This document shows positions 25,350 to 36,750 of a stretch of 64,000 bases of DNA, in pieces. The notes under the pieces were generated by a model. That model worked only from the letters and a program-made list of their open reading frames with translations, had not been told where the DNA came from and did not search any database. The stretch's first letter is position 1. The number at the start of each line of letters is the position of its first letter. A program made the position numbers and the translations under genes. The stretch is from Apostichopus japonicus (Eukaryota > Echinodermata > Holothuroidea > Aspidochirotida > Stichopodidae): NCBI RefSeq assembly GCF_037975245.1, contig NC_092582.1, positions 15,083,077 to 15,147,076 of the forward strand, in the 5' to 3' direction.

Positions 25350-27624
25350 ACCAGTTGAGGTGTCATTAGACACAGTTTGAGCATTTCATGCTGAATAAAT
25401 GACATAAAAGTTAACAATTTTGTGTTTTCTTCTTTTCATTACTTTTCTTTTGTATTGTTGGTACTTGATGTCCATTACTTCTTTTATCATTTGGAAAAGT
25501 TGGCTTCTTATGTCATGGAAATTTTCAAATATAAGTTAATTTCCTAGCATGTTGGAAATTGGACATTTTCATCCCACATTTAATTCCATGGGGTGTGATC
25601 TAGACATCTTTTTATATAATAAACCCAAGATACACTCTCCTGGATATATTGGCCAAATGAACACTCATTCAAAATTTGTAAGTAGTATACAAGCTTTTAT
25701 TTGTAACATTCTGATTACCTGATTCTGTAGAAGGAATCAATGAAAACATGTACACCTGTATACAACATATCTCTTCAACTGTCCTTAACACATTATGATA
25801 TGCAGTTAACCCAACTTAAAAGTTCCACATGCATAACATGAAACATAATTCTTGTTACCTCCTTATCAAGTAACACATCACTATAATAGGATTCTGTTCT
25901 CACTTCTATCAAGCTTATGATACATCATTGGATTTTGCCTCAAATCTAAATGTACACGTCAAAGATAAAGGTAACAATTACTCATTTTCCACTGATATCA
26001 GCAGCCTTGGCTTAGAAGGGACATTCCAATGATATAATTCTACTACTGAAAACCACTTTCGGATCATGGTCTTACTAGCATACAATTGAAATGTCTGTGG
26101 CAGATAATTGTGACACTTAAAATATTGCACAATATTAGTTGAAAACTCCATCTAGTTGATTTATCCCTGAAAACCTGATACACTAGGATTAATTGTGAAG
26201 GTTCTCTGTACTTAAAATTCTCATCGCAATGCAACTGATTTGTAAGAAAAATTTTATTTTCCTCTGTCAATAAGTGAGTTAGATATTATACAGAATAGCA
26301 AAATGCGTTTTAACTGAACAGCCGTGATGACATCATTCACCTGCTGATGCCAGATCCCTTCACAAGATACTATCAAATTTGCAAAAAACCAGAATGCAAA
26401 AATGCATTGTGGTTTGGATGATGTAACATGAGCAATTTTCTTCATGAATCTGACCTAATGTATAGTGAGGGTGTACATGATTACAAGGGTGTCACAATTT
26501 GACCTCTGATGACCCCAAATGACCTTTGACCTCCACCAAAAACAACAGGCTTCTTGTACTCAAGAAGTTATTTCTTCACACTCAATATGAAATTTGTCTA
26601 ACCTTCCCTTCTTGAGATATCGTGTTTACAAGCTGGGCCTCACAAACGCACACACACAAACATACGCCATAATGGATGCATAGGTTACAATTATCATCGA
26701 AACCAAAAATCATATCTTCGCCATCCAAATGCTATGAGGATGTGGTTTTGAGATATACATGCAGATAAGTTCTAGCAGTTTCATTAAAGCAATCAACTTC
26801 AGCCAGATGAATATCCCTTTAAATGGTTACAGTAGCTCCCACAAATACTCTTGGCATGAAAAACACAAAATATAATGTTAGCATCCCGGTGAAATTTTCT
26901 TTCAAAAACTTATCTATTGTTTTCGAGATATGGTCATCTGGGATATCCTTGCACTAAAAGTAAACTTAAAGTAAACAAGTGTGATGTCATACTCCAATAA
27001 AAAGGGTTTTATTTCTCTTCATACTTCAAACTAAATTGTCTACCTCAAATAGTTTGTGAGGATTGTTGAAGCTTCACAAGCCTTGTAAAAGATAGTACCA
27101 TATCCATACAAGTTAACAAGAATAGCGTGAAATATAATACATTTAAGTTTCTATGACATTACACTGCTTCCTCAAAGTTACCCCACCTCCCAGTATCAGT
27201 AAGGGAAACTTGGTTCAGTTGGGGTGGGGTTTCCTGCAAAGAAATAGAACACTGCTAAGGGTGTAGTAGCCTTATTAAACCTCGCACAAAATTCAAATCA
27301 ATTGTAAGCACAATCTGAATCTTGCGCTGCTAGCTAATTATAGACCGAAATTAGAGTCTAAAAAAAACCTTTCACTTTTTTACTGGGGTAAGACTGTTAG
27401 ACCCCCTGCATGGGAGTCAGCCTCAGCAACCCCAGGGAGACCACTCTTCTTTATAAAAACCCATTCATTCACCTCTGGCCCTTCCATGAAGGTTCATGCT
27501 CCCCACAGGTCCCCACATTAAAATTTATCAGGGATATGTAAAATTTGTCCCACCTTCCCAACCCATGATACCCTGTGCACGCAAGTCACTTCTAATCCGG
27601 GCAGCTGCAACCTCCAAAGATGCA
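25350..27624. other. Intergenic region between RPL28 and TRUB2 (tail to tail)
   Basis: The region contains both 3' UTRs and the R1 repeat copy at 26390-26715. A reverse-strand AATAAA (TTTATT on the plus strand, 27008-27013) about 610 bases past the TRUB2 stop is a possible TRUB2 poly(A) signal. No further gene was recognised. Confidence 0.5.
26390..26715. repeat. Dispersed monomer repeat (family R1), copy 2, complete with tail
   Basis: The copy has the head, one monomer and a tail with CA-rich DNA and GCATAGGTTACAATTATCAT. Its head and tail are roughly reverse complements, sharing a block equivalent to ATCATCGAAACCA, so the family looks like an inverted-repeat element. It contains TGACCTTTGACCT at 26520-26532, a perfect DR1-type sequence. 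Confidence 0.75.
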
Positions 27625-30600
27625 TCATTCCTTCAAAGGAGCAGACTCTGCACGGTGAACAAAACATCTTTCCTCTTCCTGGGTGATGTCTTTGGAGATG
27701 TTATCCTTCACGAGTCTCTTTGCAAGCAATTCATCTTTTTGTAGTTCTATTGGCAACAGCTTATAAGTTGACATTAACGGGTTACAAGTTCGCAGAGCAT
27801 CCAAGATTGGATCTAGACGCCAGTCTTTTCTCAGCAGGCAATTATCCAAAGAGAATGGCCCTTCCTGAATTTTTCGCACCTTGATCGACACGGCGTTCGT
27901 TTTCAAAAACAGGCCCACATCGTTTATCACCTTCCGAAGGTACTGGGCGCTCTCCCTCAGACAATGGACCTCTGCAACAGAAAACAAAATTCAAAGCTGC
28001 TTTTGGCTGGTTCAATCTTCACTCCATTGCAGATGGTACTGTTATAAAGAATACCATGAAACCATACTGTCCTTGAATTTCACAATTTCTGCCACTTCGA
28101 GCTAAATCTACAGGCTAAAAATCAAAGTTTTCACTGGCAGATTCCTGATTTACAACACACATCAGTTATTGCAAAAGGCTTTTGAGAGCAGCCCAATAAT
28201 ATTTACTGATAATAAGCAGTAACACAGGGCTAATGTTAGGTATGGAAATCATGCCGATTCTTTGACTGATGATTGTTATTATCAATGTACTGTGTGTTTA
28301 GTTTCCTATTGTCTACTGGCAGGAAATTGTCAGTGCCTTTTGTTTTCTACTGGCAAATGGCCAAATTCACTGGTATTTAAGCCTTTAAATGGCCCAAACT
28401 TGGAGGCCTGATCTACATTAAAACATGACATCTTGTATCTGGGCAACGACATTTTAAGAAGCGAAAGGAACCGTTCATTATGTTACTCATCAAAATTCAT
28501 TTGGTGAAAAACCTAGGAAGTTGCCTCAGTTTTGAACCAATGCAATCATATTTGGAGTAATACTCGGTTAGGACAGTCCATAAACTGAACATTAGACAAG
28601 TGCATAAAATCAAGGCTTGACCAAAAAAATTTTTTTTTTTTTTACTACATTAAATTTGTGGGGCAAACGTAGCTTTCTAAACTGGATTATGTGTTATATT
28701 AATAACTGACTTGTTAAATGGTGGCAGTTGAAACGGCTGTAAGGTCCTGTATCACTTAGCTCAATTGAATGGGTATCCATTATGAAAGAATATTATTGGA
28801 CTTTGTTCAAAGATGAACAAAATCCCTTGCTGAAGCAAAAGGTTTAATCTAACATATAGTTAGTCCAATAGACCGGCAGCCCAGTGCACTTTGATCAAAC
28901 GAACGAGGTACCAATATCTGAGTATTGGAACATTTGTGGAAAAACCCAGTATATCCAAAAGTGGATGTCTGCCATGGTCGTTCTGCTGCATGTGGCCCCT
29001 GGGGCCGGTTAAAGGGGGCCCAAAAATGCATCTGATCAAACGAACGAGGTACCACTTGAAACCAATGTCAACTTAATGCATGAATGCCACATAGTACTGA
29101 ATGGCCCATGCCAGACAAATTTTCTGCTGCAAAGGGCCCGCCAGACGCACAAGAAGGGCCCCTAAAAAAATGCATCTGATCAAACGAACGAGGTACCACT
29201 TGAAACCAATGTCAACTTAATGCATGAATGCCACAAAGTACTGAATGGCCTATGCCAGACAAATTTTCTACTGCTAAGGGCCCGCCAGACGCCCCCAAAT
29301 ATGGCCCAAAATGCCCATTATCGTAGCATTGACCCAGATTAAATATGCAAGGTACCACTCAAAACCGGTTATGAACCACACAAAAACAATATTAAATGCA
29401 AAGGTACTTTCCACAGAGTAAAGAACTGCCAATGCAAGACAAATTTTCTTCTGCATAGGTCCCACCAGATAGAAAGAATAGGTGGCCCAATGTGGCCCTA
29501 TATATGGGTCTAAAGAATTGGATATATGTGCCTTGTAACATGACATTTCAAGCTCAGGATTATATTGTTTCCAGCATAAATTGGAGTTACTGTACACAAA
29601 ACCAGTGTTTTATCTTATTTAGCTATTCGCTGCTCTAAGCAAAATAAAGATAACACTTTCACCTAAGCCTCTAAATATTTTGGGATTTGCTGGCCTGTGC
29701 AAAAATTACAGTTCCCCACATTATAATTCTAACACTCTGAGGAAGAGTCTTGCCTGGCTTGGATCCACAGAACTACCGTTGGAAGAGCAAGAATGGGTGC
29801 TACAGCCCTGACTGGTTTGAGGGACCGGCTCTCCCAGATCATCTGTTCCAAGAGGGGGAACTGAGCGAAGATCTTCAAAGTATAGCCGACCAGACGTGGC
29901 TTCCGAGTTTGATGCCGATGATTCAAGTACTGAACCATCTTGGAGTGATGACTCCGACAATGAAACATAGATTTGAGCTTCCATTGTCTTTTTAGAATCA
30001 AGTTCATGGGAATACTTAATTTTCATAAACTTACTAATGATTCTTTTGAGATCTGTCTGAATGGTAAATGCAGTATCTTTTTACAATGCACACACTCCAG
30101 TGTTTAATCACTGTCAAGAGACATTAATTCGCAGCTTATACTTCGAACCTAACATGTGTCATGTTCAGAGTAATCACATAGTGATCTTTTGTTACTATCT
30201 TTGCCAATTATGATTTTAGTACATTTTAAACTAGCAAGATGACTTTCTTGAAAGGTAAAAGATTCCTTCATAGATGAAAACAAAAACCCTCATCTAGCAT
30301 TCATATTTCTGAAAAATGGATGCCACATCTATTTGTTGGACTTGTTACAAGCTATTCGAATTGAATAAGTGTAATGATGGAAGTTCTAAAAGACCAAGAT
30401 GGAGTAATATAGGCCAATTACTCATTTTATATTTTGTATCAAGGAATGGAGTCATACGTGGTGATATCAGTATTTGTTTGTTCAATCTTAGCATTTTAAG
30501 TCCTTTAAAGAGTATACCTAGCATAAAGGTCCATATAAATTTCTATGCTTCAATTATGTATCTTTTAAAAACCATATTGGACAGTTTCAACCCAAACCTT

Positions 30601-33600
30601 TATCGTTAAGTACACGTTATAAAGCATTTTCACCATTGTTTGATAATTGTTTCTTTGTCTGAGCTTAAGAAACAAAACAATCTCTTTTGTTCGACTACAT
30701 GTATGTCTTAAAATGACACTTAAGCGTTCTTTCTCAAGATTTTAAACTTTGTAGATTTACCATGCTAACGTAAACACAGTGTTTTAAGATACAAAATGAT
30801 TTTGGGTTTCTTATTTACAATACATAAACTGATTTTAATCTGCTCCAGTGTTTCCAGCGAAACAAAGTAACTGCCAAGTTAAACACTGCTCACGATACAA
30901 AGTACTGACTGGATAAAAGGAAAAAGAATGGGTAAAAGGAAAAAGAATGGATTTGAGAATGCATTATAACTGTCAGGATCTCCCTCAAAGACTGAGTTCG
31001 CGTCATTTTTGTTTTGCTCAATGAAATGTTCAGTAATTGATACACCTACTAGTATACTAATCTCATTATACCATTGGCCTATGTAGCGGGAAGGAATTTG
31101 AATAATTCAGGATGTTCTTGATTGTTATAGATTGGTTTCTTGTGGTATCTTAACTATTTAAACTGCATAATTTTTTTTACATGTGGTGAGCACTTTGCAG
31201 AAGAAAATTTGTATTGTATTGGCATTTCTTTACTCTGTGGAATGCTACAAATGTCATGTCACAAGGCACATATAGTCTGCATCGATATACAATTCATTAG
31301 GCCTACATAGGGCCGCATTGGGCCACCTATACTTTCTATCTGGTGGAACCTATGCAGAAGAAAATTTGTCTTGCATTGGCAGTTCTTTACTCTGTGGAAA
31401 GTACCTTTGCATTTAATATTGGTTTTGTGTGGTACCAACTATGATTGATCATGGCCCATTTGGGGGCCCCTTTTTAGTGTGTCTGTTAGCCCATTTGTAG
31501 CAGAAAATTTGTCTGGCATGATGATTTCCATAGTCTGTAAGATCAACCCGAACATTCCAAACCGGTTTTGAGTGGTACATTGCATATTTAATCTGGGTCA
31601 ATGCTACGCTAACGGGCATTTTGGGCCATATTTGGGGGCGTCTGGCGGGCCCTTAGCAGCAGAAAATTTGTCTGGCATGGGCCATTCAGTACTTTGTGGC
31701 ATTCATGCATTAAGTTGACATTGGTTTCAAGTGGTACCTCGTTCGTTTGATCAAATGCATTTTTATGGGCCCTTTTGGGGCGTCTGGCGGGCCCTTTGTA
31801 GCAGAAAATTTGTCTGGCATGATGATTTCCATAGTCTGTAAGATCAACCTGAACATTCCAAACCGGTTTTGAGTGGTACATTGCATATTTAATCTGGGTC
31901 AATGCTACGCTAATGGGCATTTGGGCCATATTTGGGGGCGTCTGGCGGGCCCTTAGCAGCAGAAAATTTGTCTGGCATAGGCCATTCAGTACTTTGTGGC
32001 ATTCATGCATTAAGTTGACATTGGTTTCAAGTGGTACCTCGTTCGTTTGATCAGATGCATTTTTTTAGGGGCCCTTCTTGTGCGTCTGGCAGGCCCTTTG
32101 CAGCAGAAAATTTGTCTGGCATGGGCCATTCAGTACTATGTGGCATTCATGCATTAAGTTGACATTGGTTTCAAGTGGTACCTCGTTCGTTTGATCAGAT
32201 GCATTTTTGGGCCCCCTTTAACCGGCCCCAGGGGCCACATGCAGCAGAGCGACCACGGCAGACATCCACTTTTGGATATACTGGGTTTTTCCACAAATGT
32301 TCCAATACTCAGATATTGGTACCTCGTTCGTTTGATCAAAGTGCACTGGGCTGCCAGTCTACAATGGGCAGTTTAACTTAAGTGCACAACTTCCACACTG
32401 AAGAAGGTAAATGATAAATGGTTTGATACATGCTCATACACCCAGAGAGAGCTAAAAATTGTAACCAACAAACTCAAGAATTTCAAACCTGATTCTAGCT
32501 GTGCCATATGAGAGTTTGAAGTTTTAAAAGAAGGAGAAAGTGTCCTCCTAACATACTTACCGATTTCAAAATCAGGAGGTTCAAATTTGGAACACCGCAA
32601 ATCCAATAACAGGCAAGGAATATCACCCGAAGGTTGTAAAAGATTTCTCGATGCAAGTTCATAGGCCTCTTGACTTTGTATATTGACTCCGGAATGCCTG
32701 GTTAAAAAAAGGAAAAGAAAAGTAAAGAGAGTGTTGCAGAAGGAATTGGTCGAAAGAGGAACGAAGGTAAACTGTAGGCACAACACTCCCCTCCCCAATG
32801 AATCTATTACTTGTGCTTGGAGGTTTTCAAACAAATGTACTGAGCAGATTTCAAGGATAAATCAACAAGAAGATTATAATTGGAAAGTAAAGCTTTTGAA
32901 GAACACCTCTGCTGTGATGCTTCAATAATAGAAATACTGTAGTTTACGTTCCATCAATCATTACTCTAGTTGGGGACATTGATGCTGAGATGAAATTTTC
33001 GACCATTTAAGTGTGCAAGATTTTTATATGTTACTGCATTTACAATGAAAGTTTATCGTTACAAAACATTGTGAACTTGCCATGAATTTTGTATACTTTG
33101 AACACTTTTTACCATCTTACTTGCTTTGGAGAGATTTTCACACTATCTGACTCTTCTAGCTTTTTAAGACATAACTAAGATAGCGTAATGTGGGAGTTTC
33201 TTGCTTGGCTGAGTCGTATCAAACATATCCATACTTTTATCAAGTCTTTATGTAAAGCTACCTTTCCTACCATAACGAGTTCCATTAAGACAACTGGGCA
33301 ACAAATCTACAACAGTGAGAATTGAATCAAAATATAGCAACATGTTGCAGTGCCTAATTAACCTGCAAAATCTTCTCACAAAACCTCAATACATCTGGGT
33401 GTCATTTCAGTCCAGACTGGTCAACAACTTTGTCTAAATGGCTTGTTCTGCCTGGAATCATTTCAACTTTTTACCCTTTGATGTTATCTAGCCCTGAAAT
33501 ATAAAGCAGATACTTTCTTTTCAAAGCATGTCATCTGATATCACTTTAAAAAGAGATATGATAAGATTCTCATCGAATAGTTTTCCAAACATGATTCTTT

Positions 33601-36501
33601 CCGATAGACTATGAACCTTGATTTAGCCAAACAAAGTACCACAGAGAAAACATGGAACAGATCAGAAATACTAACCTGATGATATCCTTCTGTGACATTC
33701 GTAACAAACCAGATAGTACCTTCTCAATCTTTGGCTGGGTCACGTGACCTGGAGATGTTATGTAGAGCAAATGCAGAAAACTGTGTAAAAAAGTATTCTT
33801 TGACTTTTCAGTATATAGTCTTTAGTTAAACAAATCAATCCAAAGAAAAGGTAAAGCCAATTGGCTGATTGATTCCTTGCCACATTTTCTGTTTAGAACA
33901 TTCAGCAGTAAGACTGCAAACAAGATTTTTTGCATGGTTGACCATTAATGCTGACGTCAACTTGATCAGCAATGGTCTTGCACTGATGCAGACCTAACCT
34001 GTCAAGTGTAAAGTTCATAGAAGCTTTATTTTTGTGGTTATCTTGTTCCCAAGGTTTTTATTCTTTGGTCTATGTTGATCTCAAAATGACCTTTGACCTC
34101 CACCAATTTCGATAGGGTTCTTTCACTCACCAAGGTGGATCTACATAGCAAGTATGAACTCATTGAAGCTTCACTTTGTGAGTTATTGTGTTTACAAGTT
34201 CACAGAATTTGACCTCTGTTGGCGTCAACCTGTCACCAGGATGCTGATCTCGATTCGTGTGCTGGGGTCTTGACTGGCCGATTCAAGTCCTTCAGAACCG
34301 ACTCCGATTTCTGGTTTTGCAAAAATGGACATCACTCCGTTTGACATTAATGGAAGGTACAGAAACAAGTGAGAAACTCACCGTATGTTGACTTCTCAAC
34401 AATCGTGCCCTCTATATCATGGGAAAATGTAGCAAAGCCAAGTCTCCCATGGATGATATACTGGCTCGGCAGTCTAGCTTGCTTGTAAAAATCTACTCTC
34501 TCCACTCCTTCTTGCAATGCTAGAGCTGAAAGTATCGAGAAATTGACCAGAAAATATGATCTTTTGTCAAATATAACCATAGCTGAATTAAAATGCTTAA
34601 AATAAAACTGAAACTGGTAACCATAATTTTTAAGGAAAGAAAATTAAGTTTCTGTTCTCAGTGAAAGGATGACTTTAGACAACACATGCTGCTTTCAATG
34701 TAAAATATTTTACACTGCATAAGGCTACTCTACCATGCATATATGAGCTCCTTAGATGTTCAGAGTCCCACGTTTTGCCTCTGATGACCCCAAATGACCC
34801 TTGACCTCCACCCAAAACATTAGGGTTCTTGTACTACTTATGGGAAAGCCACATGCCAAATATGAGAACTGCACATGGTTACCCACCTTGAGATGTTGTG
34901 CCAACAAGCTAGGGCACCACATACACACACAGATACACACAGGCTAGCTTGACTGCAAAGGCTACTTGCCTGCCTATGGCAAGTAACCAAGAAAAAAAAA
35001 AAAAAGAATAAAAAATCAGTATTGAATTGTTTAAGCACATCTCTCATTTATTAGGTTCTTCAGGTAGCATCAAACGTTGGGTTACTGTCTATTAAATTAC
35101 TAGTAGGCCCTTGGGTCATTTGTGGTCAAATTGAAGAGATTGATATATTTTGTCACTAAATGCTTACCCATCACACCTGACGACTTTAGGTCATGTCCTT
35201 CCGAGAGAAGACGAAGCCTCAGACTCTTGTATTTTCTCCCTTTTACGAGAGGATGACCAGCCAGGCTTGGAACTGATAAAGCTGTTAATGCATTGGGGTT
35301 GTGATCCAACCTTGCTTCATCTGGAACAATCTTTACCACAGATTCTGGATATGGGTCTGGAAGTTCATTCAGATCTACAAAACAAGAAAATGCCAACAAT
35401 AAAGTAATATACAGGTATTACCGATTAATTCATTACTTGTAATCATGGTCATATCTTTGTTAACCAATATCCCTCATGTGGGAGTCCTAAGTTGTCAACA
35501 TTTTCTTAGTGATTATGCCGTTAACTCCACATTAGCTGATGGTCTTAGTCCTATTATGCATTTAATAGTAAGTAATAATTATTTCTCTTTTAATAGTAAA
35601 TGCTATCTCCAAATCAGAGGTACTGCTTTGTGCTTTAAATAGCACCTTGCTATGCCAACATATTTATGCACAAATTGGAATAGGAAATGCTATCCACTTC
35701 TCCATTTGCCCCGCAACATTATTACAGATACATTGGGGATATATTTTTTGTCTGGCTGGTCACATGGTGAAGAATTGCTCAATTCTTTCTTTTTACATTA
35801 CAATTTACACTTTAACAGTTTCCCCCACATTGTCTTAAGCATTCTACTGTTTACAGACAATGACTTAAGACTTAAATGCATTTGCTCTGACCCACTTGAT
35901 TATGAACATCAGGTATCTATTTTAACTGGTTATTTCTTGAATGTCGTTTACTCCCTTCACATAACTAGACAGGGTATTTCCAGGACCGACAAATTCAACT
36001 GTGAGGTTTCAATCTGTGACTATTTTACAACTCCCTCAACAAATCCTATAGAGCACTTTCAAAGTATCATTAACAAACAGGATTTTGCTTCAGTCAAAGA
36101 TGATCAGTCTGTACGAGAATCTTTCAACTTATGGTACCCCTCATGTTAGCTTTTCGTCAAACCCCTAACCGTATTTATATATATTTTATAGTAGGGAGAT
36201 GAAAGATATTTAGAGCACAGACCATCGGATTTCGAAGTCCATTTTGTAGTCTCTAACTAGGCTTAAACTTACTATACACTGTACTCTGTAGACTAGCCTA
36301 ACGCTTAAGTTACTCCGTATGCAATAGGCTAGCGAAAAGGCCCATACCTCGAAGCAATGCGTGTTTTACTCTCGACGCCACCTGTCCGGGAAGAACATCT
36401 GCAGGTTTGTAAACGGCAAAATGTCCGTTCAATCTGTCGAATACCTCTGTCCTTAGAATGTTTTTCACACCTTTGCTCACGATAGCCATGTTTTTCACCA
36501 T
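27625..36501 (-). CDS. TRUB2: TruB-family pseudouridine synthase, mitochondrial TRUB2 type
   Basis: Six exons join in frame: 36501-36348, 35374-35168, 34525-34382, 33748-33676, 32697-32561 and 27971-27625, giving 353 residues (human TRUB2 has 331). TRUB2 isomerises uridine to pseudouridine in mitochondrial RNA and is needed for mitochondrial protein synthesis. Recognisable blocks are GHFAVYKP near the N-terminus, the catalytic region GHDLKSSGV with the predicted nucleophile D113, the LGFAT...VEKSTYG segment, SQEAYELA, and a C-terminal block around VGLFLKTNAVSIKVR. Two residues found before the catalytic Asp in the human protein are missing. ATG 36501 was chosen because it has A at -3 and G at +4 and precedes a basic N-terminal stretch suited to mitochondrial import; ATG 36489 is the alternative. 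A MULE lies about 100 bp upstream, and intron 5 holds a fold-back element. Confidence 0.93.
28105..28415 (-). repeat. Dispersed repeat (family R2), copy 2
   Basis: It matches 1815-2115 in reverse orientation over about 300 bases. It lies in TRUB2 intron 5, directly left of the fold-back element. No coding content is seen. Confidence 0.65.
28869..32361. mobile_element. Fold-back (TU/FB-like) element, about 3.5 kb, in TRUB2 intron 5
   Basis: The left arm, about 28869-29550, is matched in reverse complement by the right arm, about 31240-32361. The outer ends read TAGAC-GGCAGCCCAGTG inward on both sides. The arms are modular: blocks of roughly 135 bases containing GATCAAACGAACGAGGTACC, CCAATGTCAACTTAATGCAT and CCAGACAAATTTTCT repeat within each arm, and the right arm has extra modules. 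CAAT flanks both ends, but a convincing duplication is not clear. Long modular inverted arms are the mark of fold-back transposons such as the TU elements of sea urchins. The unique centre has no recognisable transposase. Confidence 0.85.
29721..30026 (-). CDS. Short Ser/Glu-rich ORF in the centre of the fold-back element
   Basis: The 101-codon ORF includes the stretch MEAQIYVSLSESSLQDGS and is rich in Ser, Glu and Asp with no catalytic motif. It lies in the unique centre between the inverted arms. Its composition resembles disordered N-termini of proteins found in transposons and in some P2X7-like regulatory proteins, but I cannot identify it. It may be a captured exon, a relic of an element gene or chance. 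Confidence 0.3.
   Translation of the reverse strand: MKIKYSHELDSKKTMEAQIYVSLSESSLQDGSVLESSASNSEATSGRLYFEDLRSVPPLGTDDLGEPVPQTSQGCSTHSCSSNGSSVDPSQARLFLRVLEL
34065..34215. repeat. Dispersed monomer repeat (family R1), partial copy 3
   Basis: One truncated monomer in TRUB2 intron 3 includes TGACCTTTGACCT at 34087-34099 and the GTGTTTACAAG phrase. Head and tail are absent. Confidence 0.65.
34760..34960. repeat. Dispersed monomer repeat (family R1), copy 4
   Basis: One monomer with a CA-rich tail lies in TRUB2 intron 2. The DR1-like site is altered here to TGACCCTTGACCT. A poly(A) run follows near 34985. Confidence 0.65.
35440..36150 (+). pseudogene. Penelope-like reverse transcriptase fragment, broken
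   Basis: Translation of the plus strand shows LLTNIPH, then after about 40 residues FSFNSKCYLQIRGTA. These match the LYTNIPH and FxFN-KxYLQIxGTAMG motifs typical of Penelope-like and related reverse transcriptases. A stop follows at about 35640, and the reading resumes in other frames with remnants of the palm domain (HGEELLNSFF and onward to about 36148). The catalytic Asp-Asp is not preserved in frame. It is an old fragment antisense to TRUB2 inside its first intron, with no intact protein. Confidence 0.65.
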
Positions 36502-36599
36502 TGTACAGCAATTCGTTGCGAGCACAGAACTAGGTTAGACCTAAATGCATTTCTGTGGCTGCCTGCAAAACTCCACAACTAATGAACGCGGTAGCACGT

Positions 36600-36608
36600 A
36601 ACTATAAA
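36600..36608. other. Left target-site duplication of the MULE
   Basis: AACTATAAA directly precedes the left TIR and is identical to 56594-56602 after the right TIR. A 9-bp duplication is characteristic of Mutator-like transposition. Confidence 0.93.
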
Positions 36609-36720
36609 GGAAGCCACTAAATACTAACCCTTACAGCGGGTCGAACCAATTCGAGTGCCCTCGGAACTCGGCTTCGGGTGCAACTGTGCTCGGCGCTCTA
36701 GGTTCCCGAATTACGTCATT
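36609..36720 (+). repeat. Left terminal inverted repeat of the MULE
   Basis: The 112-bp TIR is CpG rich and contains an ACCAATT (CCAAT-type) site and, at its inner edge, TTACGTCA, a CRE-like sequence. The transposase ATG is only 30 bases past the TIR, so the TIR probably contains the element's promoter. This is inference; no transcript start is visible. In the right TIR the CRE-like site is mutated. Confidence 0.9.
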
Positions 36721-36750
36721 GTTGCGTTGCATATTTATCAAGCGCACATC

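Noticed and set aside
31609-32010. 133-codon ORF on the minus strand
   Set aside because: It is an internally repeated reading of the fold-back element's right-arm modules.
35652-36149. 165-codon plus-strand ORF as a host gene
   Set aside because: It is the decayed continuation of a Penelope-like RT fragment.
36502-36525. Longer TRUB2 start at 36525
   Set aside because: That codon is GTG; the first ATG in frame is 36501.
36655-36750. Longer transposase start with 32 extra residues
   Set aside because: It would start inside the TIR; the ATG at 36751 has a better context and starts a sensible domain.
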